Made by a program: the position numbers and the translations under genes
Shown: positions 31,450 to 42,715 of the stretch, piece by piece
How positions within the stretch are numbered: the stretch's first letter is position 1
Layout of the letters: each line of letters begins with the position of its first letter
From: Symbiodinium kawagutii
Taxonomy: Eukaryota; Sar; Dinophyceae; Suessiales; Symbiodiniaceae
Length of the DNA stretch: 64,000 bases
Direction: 5' to 3'
NCBI GenBank assembly: GCA_009767595.1
Contig: VSDK01011740.1
Coordinates: 172,265-236,264 of the forward strand
The notes under the pieces: model-generated
What the model was told of the DNA's origin: nothing
Database searches by the model: none
Seen by the model: only the letters and a program-made list of their open reading frames with translations

Positions 31450-32660
31450 ACGCTAGTTATTACCATAACTGAGGAGTAGGCTGTATCAATGGACCGTAAC
31501 CGGATTCATTAGATTCGTCACCTTCGACTTGTTGGACAACTGTTGGATGGGATGGTCAGAGGTGAACATTTTTGTTGCACTGCTTGACTCTTCCCATGAG
31601 AAGACGCAAAGATCGTCGTTGAGAATTGTCATGTCATAGCACCATTGGACCGAACATTGAGCCTTGGTTTGTCGACATGTCGGGCATATGAATCGTTCAA
31701 GTTTGAAGCACATTGAACCTGGAACAACTGACAACTCCTTGAGGTTTGGAATTGAGCCTTGATAAATGTCCAAGTCGAACCAGGTAGAAGTATGGTTGGT
31801 CCCAATTGCCAAGTGGTGCCATAGTCATAACGACCTCTACCCATTGCCTCGCACAACTGCAGGGAAGTTCCGCCGGTGAAGCAGTGGCTTCACAGGAGGA
31901 GGGGGCAGCAACTGGCGCTGATACTTGTCCCACCATTGATCACTGCTTAGAACTTATAAGCATATTTAGTATGACAAGAAAGTTAAGGAGTAACTGTAAG
32001 ATTGATGAACTATGAGCCAGGATAATGTTGGCATGTAGTGGATATATAAGTATAGCTGCCTGCGAACCAGAAAATCTAACGGGCTATCATTCGGCAGTGC
32101 AACCAGAACCTGCCACGGTTTTGGTGCACTAGCGAATGATATGGCCTTGAATGAAAAAGTTTCAGTCCTTGGGCAGATTGATTGGTGTATTTTGGATTAA
32201 GCAGCAACGAGATACCCACGATTGCTTCATTACTGTCATGACTTTGTGAGGATGTAACATGATGTAACCATCAATCCGCTGTTGATGGATTGCCAGTTTG
32301 GAGATAAGCACCAATACGGGGCATCGTCCGATCATGGACAGTGGGTTTGGGAGTTGTATACCTATGAAATTGCTTACTGGAGGATTGCAACTTGTGACCC
32401 ATGAATCAATGAAGTGTCAGATTTATAGCAAGCCCCAAGATAGACGTAGCTGGAGAAATGTAGATGGTGGATTTATTTTAGCAATTTTTAACCCATGGTC
32501 GTCACGTTCATAGTTCATAGTTTCCATCGAATTGCTGTTATCAACTTGGTGGGTGTTCCAGGTTTCAGTTGACTCTGGGTTTCACTAGTTCTAAGAGCTG
32601 GACTGCATCCAGTGTAGTTGTGGCATGACGGAGAGAGCTTGGTATATTGAATTGGTTTGC
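31450..32660. other. No supported gene
   Basis: The overlapping minus-strand frames at 31486-31936 have no recognised domain. Composition is intron-like. Confidence 0.45.
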
Positions 32661-32670
32661 TGATCTTCTC

Positions 32671-33444
32671 AGACATGGCTGGGGGGGACCNNNNNNNNNN
32701 NNNNNNNNNNNNNNNNNNNNNNNNNNNNNNNNNNNNNNNNNNNNNNNNNNNNNNNNNNNNNNNNNNNNNNCAAGCCAGTCACGGGTATCCCAAGGGTAGC
32801 TACCAAGTGGTTGGGATGCACGGATGCAGTGGCAGAAGCACCACCAAGCTGCGGTGCCAGCCTCACACCCTGTGAGTTGGAGTCCGATCCCCTGATTTAC
32901 ACCCTGAGAATCTTGGAATTGGCAAAGTTGTCAACCTTGGGAACAAGGTTTCAACAAATGGTTCTATGAAGTTACTTCACTTGAAGTTTCAGCATGTTTC
33001 AGGTCACTCCATGAAGTTTTGGGGTCAATGGATGAAGCCGGGCTTCAGTTTGCCGGGCTTCGCACCACGACCGGCGCCCCAGTCGCGTCCTTGCGCGAAC
33101 GAAACTTCAAGGATTTCCTCCCACTTAACAACCCAGATGCTCCATGGCGCTGGTATGTTTACCTACATTTCCCTTTAAAATGACCCAGTTTGGTAGGTGA
33201 ATATGCTAATGCCATGCAGTCTTTGGATGATCCATGATGATCCATCATCAAGACCGATACCAAACCGGAAGCCTAAGGAATGGTGCGGAAGAACTGAGCA
33301 CTGTGACGGTAAGATTGTCTTTGCTATGATTCTTCTACTTGTTTGTTTCTCTATGTATTCTAGCTATTTTCAGGCTTCTATCATATAAACATAGAGATTA
33401 TCATTGTAGGGTCTTTCTGCTGCAAACATGCCAAAGCACTGTGA
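32671..33444 (+). CDS. 3' part of an unknown gene with Cys-rich end; contains assembly gap
   Basis: Four exons join in phase. The first begins after TTCTCAG near 32671 (M-A-G-G-D), runs through 80 N and reads GSYQVVGMHGCSGRSTTKLR to a GTGAG donor at 32872. The second is 33003-33152 (SLHEVLGSMDEAGLQFAGLR; NFKDFLPLNNPDAPWR), the third 33220-33308 (PIPNRKPKEWCGRTEHCDG), and the last 33410-33444 (SFCCKHAKAL, TGA). Split codons CT|G, TG|T and G|GG are all restored, which is strong support. The Cys/His spacing W-C-x6-C-x3-F-C-C-x-H could bind metal. No family is recognised. Confidence 0.65.
32691..32770. other. Assembly gap (80 N)
   Basis: A run of N within the first called exon of the Cys-rich gene. 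The size may be a placeholder, so the exon length and frame across it are unknown. Confidence 1.
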
Positions 33445-33559
33445 ACGCCATTAATAAGGTCATGGAGGTCATGGTGCCATAACATTCATATCAAGCGTGA
33501 ATCCCCAGGGTCATGGCTGCTTCTTGCGTATCCTGTTCCAACGTTGTCATCTGCTTCAG

Positions 33560-33641
33560 GAGATGTCTGAACTGCGAAAGCGCGCAGAATCTGCCCTCGA
33601 ATTGGCCAAAGTCGGTGATCTCAGCGAGCCGCGCCGACGGT
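33560..33641 (+). CDS. Coiled-coil exon
   Basis: After CTGCTTCAG it reads EMSELRKRAESALELAK. The donor may be GTCGGT at 33611 (17 codons) or further right. Same character as the other isolated helical exons. Confidence 0.5.
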
Positions 33642-33718
33642 GTGCTGCTGCGAAGTGGCCAAAAATGGTCCATGAGTGATGCAGAACTGTTGGCAAGAAA
33701 TTGTTTGTGATTGTCATT

Positions 33719-33780
33719 GTTGTCGTTGTTGCTGTTCTTGTTCTTGTTGATGTTGATGTTGATGTTGATGTTGTTGATGA
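33719..33780. repeat. Simple repeat, TTG then GATGTT units
   Basis: TTGTTGTCG followed by about five GATGTT hexamers. It yields the Val/Asp repeat open frame on the plus strand. Confidence 0.85.
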
Positions 33781-33926
33781 TGTATTGCTGGTGCTGGTGA
33801 TGGTTGTCTTTTTGGTGCCGGTCATGCTGTTGGCATTGCTACGATCGTTACGGAGAAAGAGGCATGAATCTGCCCCTCCAAAACTCCGCCGCTCCTTGGA
33901 TGTTATCCAAAATGGAATTTCTCCGC

Positions 33927-34111
33927 GATATATATATATATATACATACTGGTTGGTGGTTTTAAACATTTTTTATGTTCACTAGTAGTCATTAACAACT
34001 GGTTGGTTGACTAATATTTTCATAGGCATTTCAACCACCAACCAGATATATATATAGATATATTCATTTATTACATATATATTTATATTATATATATATT
34101 ATATATATTGA
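33927..34111. repeat. AT-rich microsatellites
   Basis: (AT)n at 33927-33944 and interrupted AT repeats at 34041-34111. Confidence 0.85.
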
Positions 34112-34552
34112 TTATTGATGTTTGTGTATAGCACAGCCACCCAAGAGAAAAAAGCAAACTGGAGATGACAAGATGATTCTGTGTTTCAACCCACATAGGT
34201 TCTGGAAAAATGCAAGAACATGACAACATTCCTCCACATAAGATTTGGCAAACTGATCATTGGGATGTTAAATCCTCCCATGTTCATGTAACATATGACC
34301 ACCTTGTGGCAAAACATGCTTGCCTCATGGCAAACGATGCTTACCTTATGGTGAGATAGGGTTACCTTCTGGCAAAATATGGATTACACTATGATAAAGT
34401 ATGGTTAATCTATTGGAAAAAATGGTTACCTTACGGCAATGTATGATTAGATTTATGGCAAGATATGGTTAGTTTATGATAAAACCTTTTGAATTTACGG
34501 AAAAACATATGGTTACCCTATGGCAAAATGTCAGCCAAAGATCCCATGGCAG

Positions 34553-34651
34553 AAGCTCTCTGCCTGCCTTGGATCCGCCAGACCAGCCACGAGATGTGCC
34601 GCACGCTGCGCGCGGTTTCGATCCGACCCGAGGCGCTGCTGTGGAAGCACG
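34553..34651 (+). CDS. Host exon, 99 bp
   Basis: Between CCATGGCAG and GTGAG. It reads ALCLPWIRQTSHEMCRTLRA, then VSIRPEALLWKHG with two leading bases. It is sharply GC-richer than its flanks, and both splice signals are good. Confidence 0.55.
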
Positions 34652-35309
34652 GTGAGTCGAGATGTGGTATGCCATGGTTGACTAAGAGTGGTGCATGACG
34701 GTGTATGGCTGGTTGGTGGTGGTTGATGATGGTTATTTAATCGTTAAGTAAGAATGGATAGTGAAGGTGACCATAGTGATGGTTTAGCCATACTAATGTA
34801 TGGCTGGTTTGTGACAATTAGTGATGGTTGATGATGTTGTTTGATTATCAGCTAACAATGGCTAATGATGGCGTACGGATGGAGATTGGAGTGAAGGTGG
34901 TTCATGATGGATTGTCAATGACGGCTATTTGATTATTAGTCAACAATAATATGGACCTCATCGATCGTGATTAATCATTATGATTTATAGAGTCCAGTGA
35001 ATGATAATGGATGGTTAACGATATCAGTTTTATAACAATGGCTCATAATGGTTTTCAGAGTGTAACTTTACTTGATGCAGCCATGCCGTATCTACACATT
35101 TGTCTGGAGATCAAATATTGGTCCACAATGAACCGACCATTATACCATCAACCACAATCACCCTTTATCATGATCAAAATTGATTTGAACTTACCCCTAT
35201 TGACATTGCCAAGACCTAGCACCATTGACCAAGACCTACCATAACCTACCACTGTTACATAACCACTCTTGTTGGCTGCCGATGATCCAAGTTGCCTGGG
35301 CTGCCTCAG

Positions 35310-35372
35310 TCCAGCACTTCGAATGCTCACGAACTGGAGGCCGAGACCCGGGTGGAATTCCCAGCCCTGCAG
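35310..35372 (+). CDS. Host exon, 21 codons
   Basis: Between GCTGCCTCAG and GTGGTG, in phase 0. It reads SSTSNAHELEAETRVEFPAL plus Gln. Other frames are also open, so the frame is not certain. Confidence 0.45.
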
Positions 35373-35479
35373 GTGGTGGAAGATGGAGATCCGCATGGCG
35401 ACCTGGATCATAGCACAAGTCAAGGGGTTCCCAAAGCATCCCAGCAGCCATACTGATGTGGACATGTTTGGGATGTGAA

Positions 35480-37650
35480 CGGCAAGGAGTACATAGGGGT
35501 ACAATGACCCACAGCTCTATTTGACATGTACCCATTGGTATTTGTAATGGTCTTTATGACTAGAATTGAGTATATCGCGTACACTACATCATGGTGCAAT
35601 ATGCCTGGAGTTTATCCTTGAACCATCCCCAGATTGACGACTGGACACAAAGAATCAGGCACAAAAAACAGCGTTGATCAGAAGAAGAGTCGTGCGGCTG
35701 CCAAATAAACAACGGCTGTAGCGATTGTGTTTTTTTGTTTGACATGTTATAGTAATGCAACGATCTCAACGAGTCAGCAATAAATACATTCATGCAGCTT
35801 CATGTTGTCCACTGGCATAATGGTTGGTGACGACAAAGCGTATCAATATATTGCGCTGAGCAGACCTGCACAACAACCAACTGGCGTTTGAATCACTCTC
35901 AGTTGACACATCACTAGCAGTACTGCTGTTCGAAAACTAGATCAACTGGACAAAAGGCGGTTCATTGATCATTCGAAGGCTATGCACATGCTTGGGATTG
36001 TAGGGCTTCATCGCCATCATCGTTGTCAGTGTGCATGATCCCCATTCTCAAACAGCCCTTCCCAATAGGGCCGCTGTAGCCCCGGACATCTCAGCGCAGA
36101 TGACCAGTGGAAAACCCACATGTTTTGGTGCAGGTCACCGTTGTTTGTGAATCATGTATCAAGCATCATCCATCAATCATTATCAATCATCATCTATCAA
36201 TCATCTATCAATCATCCTTTAAAATCTATCAATCCAGCAACTAGACATCAGTCACTGCGGGATTCTCCAAGGTCCTGGAAGCTAACAAGATTGGCACTCA
36301 GAGAGAACCCCCGATAGATCCTACAGAGAAGAGTCGTATCCATCACGTGAACAGTCAGAATTTATGACTAGGCTAACTACAAGTTGCTGCGGACAAATGG
36401 CGAATCTCAACCATTTTTATAACTATGATTATCAACCTTATTGTCAGTTGTCAACTGTTAGCCATCATTAACCAGTTTTTTTCAATGGCAAATCTCAACT
36501 AACCGATGACGTTTGGGCACTCTGTTGAGCTGACCGGGGGCTGCAAGTCGCAGCCAGGAACTGGAGAAGGAATTGTTGGAAAAGGCAACGGGAAGAGATT
36601 TTTTTCCCTTGGAAGATGTGTGGAAACCACGGGGCCAGGCAGTTCAAGGAATTCGGTTTAGAGGAAATGATTGAAGATGATCATAGAAATGAACTGCTAT
36701 GAATGAATAATGTCACCTGTTATATATTTCATGATGCACCGGACCAGGCGTGGCGGCACAATGGTCAATAATGATGATTAGATATTTGGACTGATACTGG
36801 CCTCATCATCCACTTAGAGACCGTCATCAGTTTCACATTTGATATGATTAGATTAGGTTAGATTATGACTAATGTCTACCCAGGATTGATAATCCCGTGT
36901 TTGATGAATAGGGAGGATACTCTAAAAGCCTGTGTTTTCCATCAGAACTGTAACCCCAAAATGTGATAAACCTTGGGTTTCTTAATCCTGGGTTAACACT
37001 AGATTCGATTCTGATTCTTGTGGCCGTGCAGTTCAAGGAACTCAGTTTATAGCAGTGTTTGTTCAGCGAAATGGATTGTTAAACGATTGAAGATGAGCAT
37101 TGAACCAAGTTTCGGGTCGATCCTTGGAGCAGTTCCCTGGACCCCCTTAGGGTGATCTATGTGAAGAGGGCATTTTGGATGACTCGATGTTCTCAAGGGC
37201 GGCATTTGTGTCGAAACTCATGTGTGATGGGTGACCCAGGCGGTGACCCAGCTAGAGATGGGCACAAACAATGCAGGTTTCTGATTTCCATGTGTTCACA
37301 CAGCTGTTGCTTGTGGCAGGCAGCCCATATTTGTTGCTTGTTTCATAAGATCCAAAGAATCCGTCATTCGTAATCATGCTAGCGGAGCTAAGGAAGAGCC
37401 ACGTTCTCCAATTTGTTCATGCCATCAAAAAAACATACTTGCTATATTTTTCATATAACACGTATTGTTGTAGTCATATTACGGTGTTCATGGAAACAAA
37501 AAATATTGTTATATCAGTCATATCTAGTTTAGCTTGCGGCATTCATAGAAGCACAAATTAAAACATTACTTGGGTACTTCGAAGGCCTGATATATTACTT
37601 AGGTACTTAGAACATTACTTAGGTGTGAATAGATACATCTTCGAAGGCCT
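35480..37650. other. No supported gene
   Basis: AT-rich DNA with an ATCAATCATC-type simple repeat near 36150-36230. No coding frame was accepted. Confidence 0.5.
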
Positions 37651-37704
37651 TTCGTGAACCCAACCCGTCACCATGGCACCTTTTCGTTTCTTCCAACATC
37701 GCAG

Positions 37705-37749
37705 GCCGAAAGCTCGATGCTAAACGAGATCAAGAAGCTGGACACCAAG
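37705..37749 (+). CDS. Coiled-coil micro-exon, 15 codons
   Basis: Between CATCGCAG and GTCCCA, in phase 0. It reads AESSMLNEIKKLDTK. The open frame continues further (VPVQRTCDRRTRGF), so a longer exon is possible. Confidence 0.5.
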
Positions 37750-37993
37750 GTCCCAGTCCAACGCACGTGTGACCGCAGAACCCGCGGGTTCCGTGGGTTC
37801 CAGGGGTTCCGATACGCCATGAAGTTCTCTTTGCAACGGTAGAACCGATGCATTTGTCGCATTCCATTGTTACATTGAGTCAAGTATCTATATGTTTCAC
37901 TCACGTTTTGGTACAGAGATTATTCAACTATCAACTATATCAATATCACGAAGTATCAACTAGATCAGAAACTACCAAAGCACTCAAGTATCA

Positions 37994-38113
37994 ATATGGC
38001 TGTGGGTCAAAACCCTGTATCCCTGGTTCCCCATCATTAACCATTGTTTTCCCTATGATTTGGTTGGTCATTACAAGCCATTATGGATGGTTAATATTGA
38101 CCCATAGCCATAT
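37994..38113. mobile_element. MITE-1 element (120 bp, near-complete)
   Basis: Starts ATATGGCTGTGGGTCAA and ends TTGACCCATAGCCATAT, a 17-bp inverted repeat. The interior carries CCCTGTATCCCTGGTTCCCC and ATTAACCATTGTTTTCCCTA. No coding capacity. Confidence 0.85.
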
Positions 38114-38290
38114 CCCCAAAGATCCCATGCCTTTTTTCCCTTAGATTTGGCTCCCAAGTTTGGTGCAGGTCACCAAGTGGCCATTAAAGGACCCGAGAGT
38201 TCACCGACCAGAAGGTGATAAATGTATCTCTGTGCTGCAGACCATGCGACCATGCGATTTTGCCAAGCTCTATGTGAACATCTTAAAACG

Positions 38291-38370
38291 GCTATGGGTC
38301 AAGCAGTTAACCAACCAATAATGGGGGATGATAACCAACAAACTATAGGGAAAACAATGGTTAATAATGG
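38291..38370. mobile_element. MITE-1 fragment
   Basis: GCTATGGGTCAA at the left, with the interior GGGGGATGATAACCAACAAA; the other end is missing and is replaced by MITE-2-like sequence. Confidence 0.6.
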
Positions 38371-38490
38371 GTGTTTCTGAAACCATATGGGTCTTTCTCA
38401 AGCCATGGGGGTACCCCCAAAGTTATGGCTGGGTATTACTCTAAATGACTACTAGTGGATGATTTGGGGGTACCCCTATTTTGAGAAACA
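38371..38490. mobile_element. MITE-2 element, rearranged copy
   Basis: GTGTTTCTGAAACC at the left; ends GGGGGTACCCCTATTTTGAG and AAACA. It contains an internal partial duplication and abuts a MITE-1 fragment, which suggests insertion of one into the other. Confidence 0.55.
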
Positions 38491-38599
38491 GCCAAATAGG
38501 GGTCCCTCAAAATGGATGGTTTATTACTATCAATGATTGACACCGGATGATTTGGGGCCCTAACCAGCGTGTATGAACCACAAATAGGCTGGCTCATTG

Positions 38600-39320
38600 C
38601 GAACAGATGGATTCTGAACCAATGTTGGTTTATGCATCAAGATACTAACGTTGAGTCATAAAACACTGAGGTTTATGTGACTGACATTTGTGCTAGTTTA
38701 TAGAATGCAGGGCAAGACCAGGGGGAATTCTTGACCAGTAGCTGTGGAAAACAACTGGCATCACTCCGGGTAGCCATTGCCGATAGCTATTAGGATATAT
38801 AAAAGGGTCAATATGCAGCTTGTTTATTACTCAGCTATTTGCTGTCATTCTATGCATCATGTAACCATGCATTACTATGTAGGTATTGTCAGCTCTGCGG
38901 CTTCATACTAAAAACAACCAGTACTGAGCCACTGTAAGGGAGCCAACATCAACAGCTATGTTTACGTTCCCACAGCTATTAGCTACTATCCCTAAGTTTA
39001 TAAGCTATTACTTGTTTCTCATTAGCTATTCAACATTCAGCAATCCCTCAGTTGGTTGTGCGCTGTTATATACTTACTACAGGTTATTATTGATGCAGGT
39101 AGTAGTTACATACTACTATAGCTGATTGATACATACTAAGTTTAGATAACATAAAGTTAGCTGTTGATATTACCAACATAATACTGAGTACCGTATGAAA
39201 AAGAAGCAACTATCAAAGTTGATTGTTCCATACACATCAGCTATATCATAAATATAGAACATACAGTATCAGCTATATTGTTACGTATTATAGCTGATTA
39301 GCTGATTGTTACACACATAA
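38600..39320. other. No supported gene; AGCTAT/ATAGCT-rich DNA
   Basis: Many TAGCTATT and AGCTGATTG words in both orientations, probably a decayed interspersed repeat. Nothing coding. Confidence 0.5.
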
Positions 39321-39323
39321 TAC

Positions 39324-39427
39324 GGTGGTTTCTTGAAATAGGGGCACCCCCAAATCATCCAGTTTATAAGTCATATGTAGTACCAAACCAACCATTTTGG
39401 GGGCTCCCTATGGCTTGAGAAACCACC
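39324..39427. mobile_element. MITE-2 element (104 bp)
   Basis: GGTGGTTTCTTGAAATAGGG at the left and GCTTGAGAAACCACC at the right. It lies 17 bp before the acceptor of the next micro-exon. Confidence 0.8.
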
Positions 39428-39444
39428 AGGGGTCGCACGCGCAG

Positions 39445-39483
39445 GTCACCGCCAACGTGGCGAAGATCAACAGCAGCGCTGAG
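39445..39483 (+). CDS. Host micro-exon, 13 codons
   Basis: Between CACGCGCAG and GTGGAA, in phase 0. It reads VTANVAKINSSAE. Very short, supported only by its splice signals and GC content. Confidence 0.4.
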
Positions 39484-39642
39484 GTGGAACCTTTGCATGA
39501 GCGCCAGTGGCAGTGAAGGAACTGACTGATATGGCGAGCTGGGTCAATATTGACCAACCAACAATGTGGGTTAATAACCAACAAGGTTACATGGTTAATA
39601 ATAGGGGATAACAACTAGCAACTATAGGGGATGTACCAGCTA

Positions 39643-39763
39643 TATATGGCAAGCTGGGTCAATATTAACTAACCAATTTCATGGGGGTTCATAACCAACA
39701 ATAATAAGGCAAAATAATGGATAATGATGGGGAACCAGGGGTATAGGTTTTTGACTCACTGCC
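39643..39763. mobile_element. MITE-1 element, divergent termini
   Basis: ATATATGGCAAGCTGGGTCA at the left and TTTTTGACTCACTGCCAT at the right, with the interior AATGATGGGGAACCAGGGGT. A second partial copy lies just before it at about 39530-39600. Confidence 0.7.
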
Positions 39764-40253
39764 ATTTCAAGTGCCAGTGATGGTTTTACTCATTGCCAGT
39801 GTCAGTGGTTGCCAGGATGCCATGCTAATTTACCAAAGGGTGATGATTTCCAAGCGCTAATTTACCATGCGTTTTTAGGGTATCCGTTTGGCAAAGTAAC
39901 ATGGCATGATGGACAATCACCATGAAATAGGGGCCGTTAACCAGGTACCTGGTTTCTACCAGCTAGTTGTAACCATGGTTGGTTACCAGCTCCTATTTCA
40001 GCCTGATTGCGCATAGGGCAAGACGCTGCTCAATGATTTGTTGCCATTCATTAACCATTCATCAATCACTATATCAGCCACTCTTAACTACTATATTATC
40101 ATATATCATCAATCATGATAAATCACTTAACTACTATATATAACCACATACACTACTTTTTATATATCAATCACTATGAATCACTATAATTGTTCTACTC
40201 ATCATCACTGCCACAAATCTACCCTACTGAATCTGCCACGGTCGTCGCGTCAG

Positions 40254-40295
40254 GGGCTGCGGAAAGACCTGGATGATGCCTTGCAACGTGTGGAG
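40254..40295 (+). CDS. Coiled-coil micro-exon, 14 codons
   Basis: Between TCGCGTCAG and GTGCCA, in phase 0. It reads GLRKDLDDALQRVE, a typical heptad. Confidence 0.5.
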
Positions 40296-40456
40296 GTGCC
40301 ACCGTGAGGAGCAGCGTGGATGTACCACGTTTCACTCCCACCGTTGTTGGGGAAGGCCCGTGATTTTCGGTGGTTAGATATATGGTGGTTAACTAGCTGG
40401 TTAATGGTTAACAATAGAGGATGACAACTAGCAATTATAGGGGATGTATAGCAACT

Positions 40457-40576
40457 ATATGGCTATGGGTCAATATCAATCAACCAACTAATAGGGGATT
40501 TCCACCAACAATAGTAGGGAAAACAATGGTTGATGATGGGGAACCAGGGGTACAGGGTTTTGACCCACAGCCATAT
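40457..40576. mobile_element. MITE-1 element (120 bp, complete)
   Basis: ATATGGCTATGGGTCAA ... TTGACCCACAGCCATAT. Same length as the copy at 37994, in the opposite internal orientation. Confidence 0.85.
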
Positions 40577-40639
40577 ATTTAACTATGGTAAAGAGTGGTT
40601 GGTGGTTGACTATGGGGGACAACCAACATAGCTGGTTGG

Positions 40640-41570
40640 TGCTTTCAAACATATCTTTATTTTTCACCGTGTTTGGGATGGTTGATTTGAATGTTCAGAG
40701 GAGTTGAAACCACACAATGTTTGATGGTCGTCATTCACCATGATCAATTATTCAACCTCAATTCCTAGTCATCTTGGACGGCTTCTCACATGATTCTAGT
40801 TTTTGCGTTGCCTGCTCCTAAGGTTCGACTTTGCCAGCTGGAGTGGTGAACCCCCCAATTGCCTTCGGATGGCGAGACACCATTGATTTGTGACATCACT
40901 CGGCATCAACTTGAGGGCTATGGCGAGTGCCGGACAAACCTTTGCACAGTGGCTACCCCATCATTGGTATTGGTAGATCCACTCTTAATAAACCACCCCC
41001 AGTTTGCCTTGAATAGCTGGTAATTTGCCATCATATGTGGGGGCTGATTCATACGGATCTGACATTACGAGTGTTGATCGTGTTATAGTATTTGAAAGTA
41101 CATTTTGACCGTTTTACAAACAGAGTTTTTCTATTTTAGTGGAGGCAAAACTAGATGTACGGCATTATCGATGACACAATTCTTCCGTGGTTTCAATACA
41201 TGTGGTTTTCATACATGTGGAGGTGTAGATATACACATTATGTTGCAGAGATTCGGATTATAGTATGGTTCTTAAGAGCTCTTGAGTTTGATGAACCATG
41301 TTTCCTTCGTTTTTGGTGACTTTTTCTTTGCTATCTACCGCACCACAAATCTCTGTGTATGCATCTATATAATCATGTTTGCCGGACATGCGATTCAGTA
41401 CACAAAAATGTGCACGGAAACATGTTAGACAACCAGTTTACCAACGCTAAGAACCAGATATGTTTTTCGTCTTTTTTCAATTGTACATACATAATCAATC
41501 ATAGTGTTTCAGTGGTTTTGAGATGTGTTTTCGTTGAACAGGCTATATCAACCATTTCTTGTTATATCAA
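40640..41570. other. No supported gene
   Basis: Intron-like DNA to the left of module 2. No terminal repeat matching the left side of module 1 was found by eye. Confidence 0.45.
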
Positions 41571-41582
41571 CCATTTCTAGTA

Positions 41583-41625
41583 ATAAACCATCCATTTTTG
41601 GGCACCCCTATTTTGAGAAACCACC
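41583..41625. mobile_element. MITE-2 fragment (right end)
   Basis: AACCATCCATTTTTGGGCAC, then CCCTATTTTGAGAAACCACC. Confidence 0.6.
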
Positions 41626-41945
41626 AAAAAAAAAAATATATATACCTGGATCTTCAAACGACCAGAATTTCTTGGTTGTTTCGGTTGTTGCATGGTTTTT
41701 GCGAAATCGTCTAGAAAAAGTGGTTGTCGACCAAAACGTCTAATTTCTGCAGTTTGGAGTCCTATGAGCCCTTGAAAGGCAAGATGACCACTAGTTGGGC
41801 TAAGAGGCACCACTGTGACCTTTCTCAGTGCAATGAAGCTATAAAGACTAATGATATCAATTAATCATGTACCTAATCAAGTCTCGGGCGAAGCTGAGGA
41901 TACCCATAACCCTGGACCCTCATCCAATCCATCCATTGTCATCAG

Positions 41946-42010
41946 CATCGCCGCTCTCGGCCTTGGCGCACGCAGCAGATGCTGGTGGAACAGCATTCGG
42001 AACTCGGATG
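41946..42010 (+). CDS. Candidate host exon just left of module 2
   Basis: After GTCATCAG, ending before GTGGAG. The frame ends TQQMLVEQHSELG, a helical pattern. A shorter start after CGCACGCAG at 41976 is possible. Confidence 0.35.
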
Positions 42011-42584
42011 GTGGAGTCCGAGGTTTGTGGGATTAGATAAGGTGATGATAGAAGCACTATAGTAATCAATATACCAGTGTGGCAATCTCTACATATGTTA
42101 CCTAGGCATGCATCACAGTGTGTCACTACATGCAGCCAGAAAGAAACAGCTTGGGGTACATACATTGATGCATGCATATGCGATCAAAACATATGTGCGG
42201 TGCACAAATGTGGCACGGACACGCGCTCACACACAAGCATAGACTTCAGGATCCATGCAAACATGTGTGGATAGTTTTGCAAGCCAAATGGAACGCTTGG
42301 CGCTTGGCTCTGTGATGCCACGCGACGCTGTGTGCCACTGAAACCAGAAGGCATGGTGTGCAGTTACATGTACATCAACTTGCTTCAGCGTAGTTGCAGT
42401 CGCTGTGTGTGCAGAACGCTGGCTTACACCATACTTGTTTTTCGCAGGTTGCGAGGCTCAATGTACCCAAACATGTTTGTGCAAACATGGGCAACCACTC
42501 TATAAATGCTTCATGCATAGTATGCAGCTGTGGACAAACACGAGCCAACATTCTATACTAACCTTTGGCTGCATCGTGGCAGCA

Positions 42585-42715
42585 ATGGATGAGATTGCTT
42601 CGAAGTCGACGACTGATCTTGCTCGGGAGTGGGAAACCTGTAGTGAACTACGTCGACGTGCTACGCAGCATCAGTTGGTTTCTGGGACTCACTTTGAAAG
42701 AGAAAGGAATTGCAA
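42585..42715 (+). CDS. Gene A2 first exon (candidate start)
   Basis: The ATG begins MDEIASKSTTDLAREWETCS and continues ELRRRATQHQLVSGTHF. It is the first coding-looking ATG of module 2; upstream sequence has no supported exon within the module. Confidence 0.5.
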
